From NCBI GenBank assembly GCA_021399435.1, contig JAJTUP010000010.1:620001-684000 (forward strand): a stretch of DNA of 64,000 nucleotides. Reading direction: 5' to 3'. Shown piece after piece: positions 57,598 through 64,000 of the stretch. The position numbers and the translations under genes were made by a program. The DNA comes from Diaporthe sp. PMI_573 (taxonomy: Eukaryota > Ascomycota > Sordariomycetes > Diaporthales > Diaporthaceae). Numbering within the stretch: the first letter of the stretch is position 1; every line of letters starts with the position of its first letter. The notes beneath the pieces are model-generated. The model was given only the letters and a program-made list of their open reading frames with translations, was not told the DNA's origin and did not search any database.

Positions 57598-59745
57598 ATG
57601 CCTCCGAATCCAGACTGGGTCAAGCAGCTGAAGCCCGCGTCTCCCCAAGGGGCTGACATCCTCGTAGAGGAGCGGGCTAAGAGCAGCGTTGACGTCGATC
57701 AACTCGCCGAATTCCTCTTCACCAAGGAAACCCTCGAGCAAAAGGCAGCGATTGTGAAGGCACTCTCGTCAGAGCCCGTTTTCGACAAGTCAAAGAACTA
57801 TTTCCAAAGCCGCGAGGACCGCTTCGTGGCAGCCCTGGCCCGCGGCAAGCGCATCGAGCAGCTCTCCCGGAAGAACAAGTGGACTCAGGATGAGTTCGAC
57901 TACGCCTACCAGCTCACCGGCGAGGCCACGCCACTAGCCATGCACTACAAGATGTTCATCCCCACGATCCGCGAGCAGGGCACGCCAGAGCAGCACAAGC
58001 TCTTCCTGGAGAAAGCGCAGAAGTTTGAGATCATCGGGTGCTATGCACAGACCGAACTAGGCCACGGCTCCAACGTCAGGGGCCTCGAGACCACGGCAAC
58101 ATGGAACCCCGAGGACAAGACATTTACGATGCACAGCCCCCATCTGACGGCGTCGAAATGGTGGATCGGATCGCTCGGCAAGGTCGCCAACCACGCCGTC
58201 GTGATGGCCCAGCTGGTGATCAAGGGGAAGGCTTACGGGCCTCACCCTTTCATCGTGCCCATCAGGGACCTGAAGACCCACGAGCCGCTGGAGAATGTAC
58301 ACATTGGAGATATTGGACCCAAGTTCGGCTTCAACACGGTGAGTAAAAGCTCGTGGTAACTGTCATCGGGACTTTAACTGACACTACCGCAGATGGACAA
58401 TGGCTTCTTGCTTCTGAACAACGTCAAGGTCCCGCATGTAAACATGCTCTCCCGCTTCTCAAAGGTTGACCCGGAGACCAGCAAATACATCCGCCCGCCA
58501 ACGCCGGCTCTCGTCTACGGCACCCTGACCTACGTCCGAAGCACCATCGTGCTCGAGTCCGGCGCTGTCCTGGCTCGCGGCGTGACGATTGCCACTAGAT
58601 ACTGCGCGGTTCGCCGTCAGTTCCAGGATCTCGACGCCAAGGGCAGCGACGTGGGCGAGAACCAGGTGCTCAACTACAGCATGGTGCAGTTCCGCCTCCT
58701 GCCCCTGCTCGCCGCGACGTTTGCCCTGCACTTCACCGGTCGCAACATGATCAGCCTGTACCAGGAGAACCAGAAGCGCCTGGCAGCCGGCAACCCGCCA
58801 CCGAGCAACGACTCCAAGCGGCGGCCTGGCCCCGAGGAGCTGACCCCCGGCGCGGACCTCCTGGCTGACCTGCACAGCACATCCTGCGCGCTCAAGGCGT
58901 TCTCGTCTACCGTGGCGGCGGAGGGCCTCGAGGTCTGCCGACGTGCATGTGGCGGACACGGATACAGCTCGTTCAGCGGAATCGGCTCATACTACGCCGA
59001 CTATCTCCCCACGGTCACCTGGGAGGGAGACAACTACATGCTCACGCAGCAGGTGGCGCGGTACCTGCTCAAGTCCGCGCGCGCAGTCCTGAGCGGTAAG
59101 GCTGCCGACAACGACACGACCCGCTTCCTCGACGTTTTCCTCAGGCGGCAGGACATCGGCGCCGCCTTCGACGTGCTGGGCTCAGACCAGGAGCTGGTGG
59201 ACGCCTTCGCGTGGCGGGTGGCGTACCTGACGTTCGACGCGCTCAAGAAGCGCGACGAGGAGAAGCAGGCCTGGAACTCGCTGCTGGTGGATTTCTACCG
59301 GCTCAGCACAGCACATGCACAGTATATGGTGGTAAAATCCTTCAAGGATGCGCTTCACAGCGACAGCATGGGCGGCGCGCTGGGCGGCGAGACAAGGGCG
59401 GTCCTGCACACGCTGTTCAAGCTGTTCGCGCTACACACGCTCGAGAAGGAGAGCAGCGAGTTCTTCAGCAGCGCGGCGACGACGATACGCCAGATCTCGC
59501 TCGCACGTAAGCAGGTCATGAAGCTGCTCGAGGAGGTGCGACCCCATGCCGTGCGCCTCGTCGACTCGTGGAAGTTCCCCGACTGGCAGCTGGACTCGAG
59601 CCTGGGGCGGTACGACGGCCGCGTGTACGAGGACATGTTCTTCCGCGCGAGCACACTGAACCCCCTCAACGATGTTGTTTATGATTCCAACCCGGACAGC
59701 CCCGACTTGATCAGGCGGGACAACCGGGCGAAGAGCAAGTTGTAG
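57598..59745 (+). CDS. Peroxisomal acyl-CoA oxidase
   Basis: Two exons (57598-58338 and 58393-59745) with a 54-bp intron give 697 aa, the normal length for fungal acyl-CoA oxidases. Order: N-terminal helical domain, FAD-binding region with CYAQTELGHGSNVRGLETTA near residue 145, KWWIGSLGKVANHAVVMA near 190, the middle beta domain, and the C-terminal oxidase domain with the catalytic Glu in TVTWEGDNYMLTQQ near 480. The protein ends in SKL, a canonical PTS1 peroxisomal signal. It performs the first step of peroxisomal beta-oxidation, making trans-2-enoyl-CoA and H2O2. It could trim polyketide-linked or fatty acyl chains, but housekeeping lipid turnover is the simpler reading. Confidence 0.95.
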
Positions 59746-60359
59746 AACTAATGGTTCAGTAAGGCTGTTGCTCATGCGAGGCGTTCATGTTTTGGTCCTA
59801 GATTACGACAATATGCTTTTTAGAGATTAAAGATACATATATAGATCTATTTACCGGATGAAATCATGTTAAAGCTGGTTTATGGTATATTTTGGTGAAG
59901 GGGTTGCCTGCAGGATGCGAAAAGTGCCTTGCTATGTGTGACGCAAAGTCTTTGCAGCGGCCCCAACGCTCTGCCTCAGATAAGGAGGATGAATATGAAA
60001 TGTTCAAGGCTTGTTACTGCCCTACAGAAAGGCCCGGTTTGTCAAGTCGGAACCCTCGAATACCATACCGAACCTGCTCGACGACTTGAGGAGCCTGTCA
60101 GCTGCAGGATTGGAGCGGCCCGATCATTGCTCCATTTACAGAGTCTCCTTTTGCATCACGATACAACAAAGTTGACAACAGTAGTTTCAGCCGGCTCGGA
60201 GTGAGGGCGTCGCCGTTCGTGCACTTTTTAATCGCTGTAAGAAATTCTCGCTCATCTTCTACGCTATCGACGGAAATGCCACAGCCACCTTTCATCCCAA
60301 GGTTATAAGTGGTTTCGTTCTGCTCCGTATACATTGTTGTCAGGAGACTGCCCTTCGAC
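59746..60359. other. Tail-to-tail spacer
   Basis: About 610 bp between two convergent genes. No further coding or repeat feature is supported. Confidence 0.45.
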
Positions 60360-61205
60360 TCACTTCTGGCCACCGTCAAGCCCCGCCAGTCTCCTAAACC
60401 CAGCATTGCCAAGTATAGGAAACTCCCCAATCTTCTCGACTCCCGGTCCTGGGGCCTGCATCTGCGCATCCCACCCGCCCATCGCAACCTCCGTCATGAA
60501 CCGTCCCAGAGGCATCGTAGGGCTCCACCCGGCCTTGTAGAAGCCCCTAATGGGCGGTCCCAGCACCGCCAGCATTGCCGTCCTCGCCGGGCCCAAGGCT
60601 GGTATATAAGGTGAGATGGCATCGTGCTGGGCGGCATCGACAAAGGCAGGCCGCACCGAGGACGCGTGGAATTTGGTTGGGTTGGCGCCGCGCATCTCGG
60701 CCAGCGCCTTTTCCGTCTCCCCCTTTACGCGCCCGAAGATGGGCGTGAAGCGGCCTGGCGTCAGGGTTGATCCCTCGCCGGAGACGTAGACGAAGTTGAA
60801 GGGGCGGTCTTCTGTACCTAGAGTATTGAAGGCCTCTGCTGCGCGGAGGGTGTAGTCTTTTGTGATTTTGATGTATTCGCTGGAAACGAACGGTCAGCAA
60901 TTGTCCTTCCCCGTTGCTTGCTACCTGCGAGTGTGGTGTACTCACTCCGTGCTGACCTGTGTCTGGCTTATCCCTAGTGCCCAGACGCACCCGTTCGCGC
61001 CGTCCAGCTTGCGGAGCAGGTCCGTGTCGTACTTTTCAAAGTCCTTGTGGACGATGACGTTGACCCGCGGGTCCTTTGCGTCCTCTGCCATCTTGACCGG
61101 TCTCCGGCTGAGGACTGATATCTTTGTGACGTCTTTCATCTTGATCATTGTGTCGAGGACGGCTGAGCCGACCAGGCCTGTTGCGCCTGTGAGAACGAGA
61201 TGCAT
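60360..61205 (-). CDS. NAD(P)-binding protein, HTATIP2/NmrA-like
   Basis: Two exons (61205-60946 and 60879-60360) with a 66-bp intron (GTGAGT..CCAG) give 259 aa. The N-terminal TGATGLVGSAVLDTM (residues about 6-20) is the Rossmann nucleotide-binding motif, followed by VLSRRPVK, as in NmrA-like and HTATIP2-like atypical short-chain dehydrogenases. Later FVYVSGEGSTLTPG and RVKGETEKALAEM (with a K in the catalytic helix position) match this group. Such proteins may act as redox sensors or as reductases, so catalysis cannot be assumed. The gene ends tail-to-tail with the acyl-CoA oxidase. No signal peptide is present. The ATG at 61205 begins directly with the hydrophobic first strand, a normal start for the family. 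Confidence 0.85.
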
Positions 61206-62358
61206 GTTGGCTTGTTCGTCAACGATTTATATGGTGAATGGCCTCTGGTGTGTATGCGCTGCAGAATGAGCGATATGTGACAAGGGTTATAAACTGATGA
61301 AAGACGTCAAGAAGAAGAGATCTTGAGATGTTTACTTGGGTGGGAGGATAGAATTTATTAAATCTTTTGATGATGTGGTCGCAGGTTGCCTGGGCTGACT
61401 GGCTGGCGTCAGCCAAAGCTGAGTAGGGCGCAAGCGGAATCCTGTCCGACGGTAACGCACTATCAGATGATAAGTGTGCGGCCGCGTTTTCCGCATTGGA
61501 TTCCGCGTTCTCTGCTGCCTATGGCAACAAGACGGGGTTAGTGCGATATCCCCGGACGGGGCCTCATTCCTCTTCACGGTAAACGCCGAACCCATTCATA
61601 CCAGACTTGACATAGCAACCGTCGTGCAAGAACTTCTATATACGTTGCTTTTATCCATACAAAACATATGTCACCAATCTAGGGCCAAACAAGAACTCCT
61701 CGTGTGAGTAACAGGTTTGTCTCCTGGGCAAAGAGCTCAGAGATAGAGAAATACGTAGTATTATGTTAAGTGGCTCTTCGAAATACCATTGTTCTCAAGA
61801 ACTCAGGTGGTTTCCGTTTTTAATCCGTGTGCAAGGTCCCATGGAGCTGAAGGCGGTCCTTTCACACACCACATCAAAAGCCCATACTTGAAAGCATCAT
61901 CAACAATTGTCAAGAACGTCCCCACCGATCCTTCACTTCTATACGAGGACGGATCAGTGCAATTTGGACTCCTGGCACCACCTGCCTACGGCGGGAACTG
62001 GACAGATTTTATATTGGTGTGGCGTGCCGCCGCATTTAGTTAATACACTATAGTTGTTATTTAGCAATTCGCGCACGGTATCAAATCAAGTAGTGTCCAC
62101 AGTAGTCAACCTATTACTATGTTAGCGAAGCGCCAGAAGGCCCAAGCACCTACAAATTCGCCAGATGACTCACCTGGGCACGCTGTAGACCTACCGACAT
62201 TGCGCCGAAACCCAACATAAAACCCAGTCCCCACACTCGGACATTTCGGCTCCTCACCCATGCTTTTCTTCTTGAGCCACACCTGTTTCGCCGCCACAAT
62301 CCACCACTCACACCCGTTCGTTCACTGTGACCACGTCCCAACCTTCGCACCTTCCGCC
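61206..62358. other. Spacer with dispersed motif
   Basis: About 1.15 kb. Near 61815 it carries the tccgtttttaatccgtgt motif also found near 28090, followed at a similar distance by ggcggtcc. No intact gene is supported. Confidence 0.4.
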
Positions 62359-64000
62359 ATGGCGAACTCAAACGATGACTGCATGCTGCTGGCCATCCCT
62401 AGAGAGCTGCGGGACATCATCTGTAAGGAAACAAATTTGCTTGCCCCTTCCCGGTCAAAGTCTTCGGCAACCTTGGAAGGGTTGAGATACCCTCCCGAGG
62501 CGTTGAGAAGGGACACATCATTGGTTTAGATGCAATTACTGTTTCTCAAATGACTGGAAGCTAATACAACACCTTCTAGACGAACACTATCTTCAAGTCG
62601 ACGGTGGCTATGTGTACGACTTTGAGGTAAATAACTCTTCTCAACTTATCTATCCCATGATACCTGACGCGAGCTGAAAATCTTTACAGTCGGGCAAGCT
62701 TAGTTGTGCCACTCCGGCCGGAGCTCGAATGCCTATCCAATTGACACTTATGCTCTCGTGTCGGCAGATCGCTGCAGAGATGCAGGGCCTCGGTCTGAAA
62801 ACCAATACCATCACCTTCAGCTCTGTTGCTCCCGACGCGAAGCAAGGCAACCTAGACTATCATTGTGCCCAATTGGGGTATTGGTGGGGCCGAGTATTCA
62901 CATGCCTCCAGGAGGAGGATTACAACAACCCATTGCGCCAGTCTGAGATGGAATGGTGGCCTGTACCCAACTTTGACAAATCAGTCTACCGCATCGTGGC
63001 CGAGGTATTTCCAAAGTTTGAGCCGCATCTGAGAACCATCCAGTTGTTGTGAGTTGCCATTTGCTATGTTTGCCGTTTCCCTGCTGGCATGCTGCCCTTT
63101 GCGCTCGGGCGAGCAGAGCCCGGCCCAGTGCGCAAGTCCCTCCAATACGATGTGATCCGCATGTTTCAGCATGGCAAAGTTTAGCTGCGGCGAGCCCCAT
63201 ACAACTTCCCCCGGGGTGCATAGACGCAGGCCTAAAGACTAATTTGGACTTATAGAGCGTCCGACCCTCATCGTCCTGGCGATAGATATGATGATACGGC
63301 GGATCGGTTGGACACCTTCGCAGGCGAGCAAGTGCAGGAGCTAACCTCATCGGCGACGTACTGGGGCGAGGTACCATCTCTTCAGCGGCAGGCAGCGCTA
63401 GAAACCTTGAAGCTGATATCGTCCCGAGGCTGCTGGTCTCAAAATGCGTGGTCAGACGCTGATGAGGCTACTAGGGCGCTGCCTAGGGATTATACCGTTC
63501 CCACAATAGATCGCGCTGGTGACCTTCTCAGATATCACTCGCGGTTCAAACCCTGGACCATTCTCGAAGATGATGCCAGCTGTGACATCAGCGCTGATAC
63601 AGGTCATCCAGCACATTTTCGCCCTGATCACAGCACCCGGGAAGAATACACACGCAAACATCATGGAGTTTCTCGCAAGCGCCCTGTGACGAAAAGTTTT
63701 CTATCAGCTGCCTCAATCGCCATTCACTTCCTCGAGCGCATCCCAGCCCAGCGAAGGAATATCAGAAACATCATTCTGGAAGAAAATCACCCTTGTATGA
63801 TATATTCGGAATGTCATGGTTTAGGCCTCATCGAGTTCTGCAAGGAAAACCCGGATCTTCGTGTTGAACGACGAGCCAGCCTGTGGAGAAATATTTGGCA
63901 GACTGGCTCCGGTCGCTACTTAACCTTTGGTGGTGGAAGTCGTGATGGAATTAAGGAGAGGACCATCACCGAGCGTGTAGCTTGCTGGATCGTTGAGGCG
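62359..64000 (+). CDS. 2EXR/F-box-like hypothetical protein, 5' part
   Basis: Four exons (62359-62422, 62580-62626, 62690-63048, 63256 to beyond 64000) keep one frame, giving 37, about 120 and 248 or more codons, with no stop before the window ends. The N-terminus has LLAIPRELRDIIY, whose last codon is completed by splicing. This LP.ELRD.IY pattern is the 2EXR/F-box-like start typical of many fungal hypothetical proteins. The rest has PAQRRNIRNIILEENH, SECHGLGLIEFCKENP and RASLWRNIW, blocks I have seen in uncharacterised Sordariomycete proteins of this kind. There is no signal peptide or membrane segment. Function is unknown. The C-terminus is outside the window. Confidence 0.75.

Overview
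The window is nuclear DNA of a filamentous ascomycete (Pezizomycotina, most likely a Sordariomycete). Evidence: genes on both strands interrupted by 46-90 bp GT..AG introns, GC-rich exons in more AT-rich spacers, four HET-domain (heterokaryon incompatibility) genes, a fungal-type highly reducing polyketide synthase, a UstYa-like protein, a peroxisomal acyl-CoA oxidase ending in SKL, and decayed gene copies, one of which shows TpG-to-TpA changes like those of repeat-induced point mutation (RIP). Exon models were built by hand from splice signals and reading-frame continuity.

Layout. 1-9.4 kb: the 5' part of a CorA-like gene, a secreted PQQ-type sugar dehydrogenase, a crotonase, and a broken HET gene. 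10-16 kb: a RIP-like fragment of the crotonase 3' end and two intact HET genes. 16.9-24.8 kb: a short-chain dehydrogenase, a secreted repeat protein with ten copies of VEPFAGI (one reads VEPFSGI) separated by KR/RR sites, a UstYa-like membrane protein with two HxxHC motifs, a GNAT-like protein and a BBE-type FAD oxidase. I read this as a candidate fungal RiPP (dikaritin-like cyclopeptide) locus, and it is the most interesting part of the window. 26-33 kb: an F-box-like gene, a DUF3176-like pseudogene, a proline iminopeptidase-like hydrolase, and a HET-E-type HET gene.

34.4-51.2 kb: a 17-exon ABCC transporter (1451 aa) diverges across an 892 bp spacer from an 8-exon, 3243-aa highly reducing PKS. 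The PKS reads KS-AT-DH-MT-ER-KR-ACP and ends in a carnitine-acyltransferase domain (cAT). This looks like a second, separate secondary-metabolite locus with its own exporter. Downstream lie a collagen-like membrane protein, a wrecked O-methyltransferase that may be a lost tailoring enzyme, an acyl-CoA oxidase with a peroxisomal signal, an NAD(P)-binding HTATIP2/NmrA-like protein and the 5' part of a 2EXR-like gene running off the end.

How the genes may work together (inference). In the RiPP locus, the repeat protein would enter the secretory pathway, Kex2 would cut at the dibasic sites, the UstYa-like protein would oxidatively crosslink the cores, and the SDR, FAD oxidase and GNAT-like protein could modify them further. 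In the PKS locus, the synthase would build a reduced, methylated chain, the cAT domain would transfer it to an alcohol acceptor, and the ABCC protein would export it. The HET genes are accessory self/non-self recognition loci, typical of variable fungal regions.
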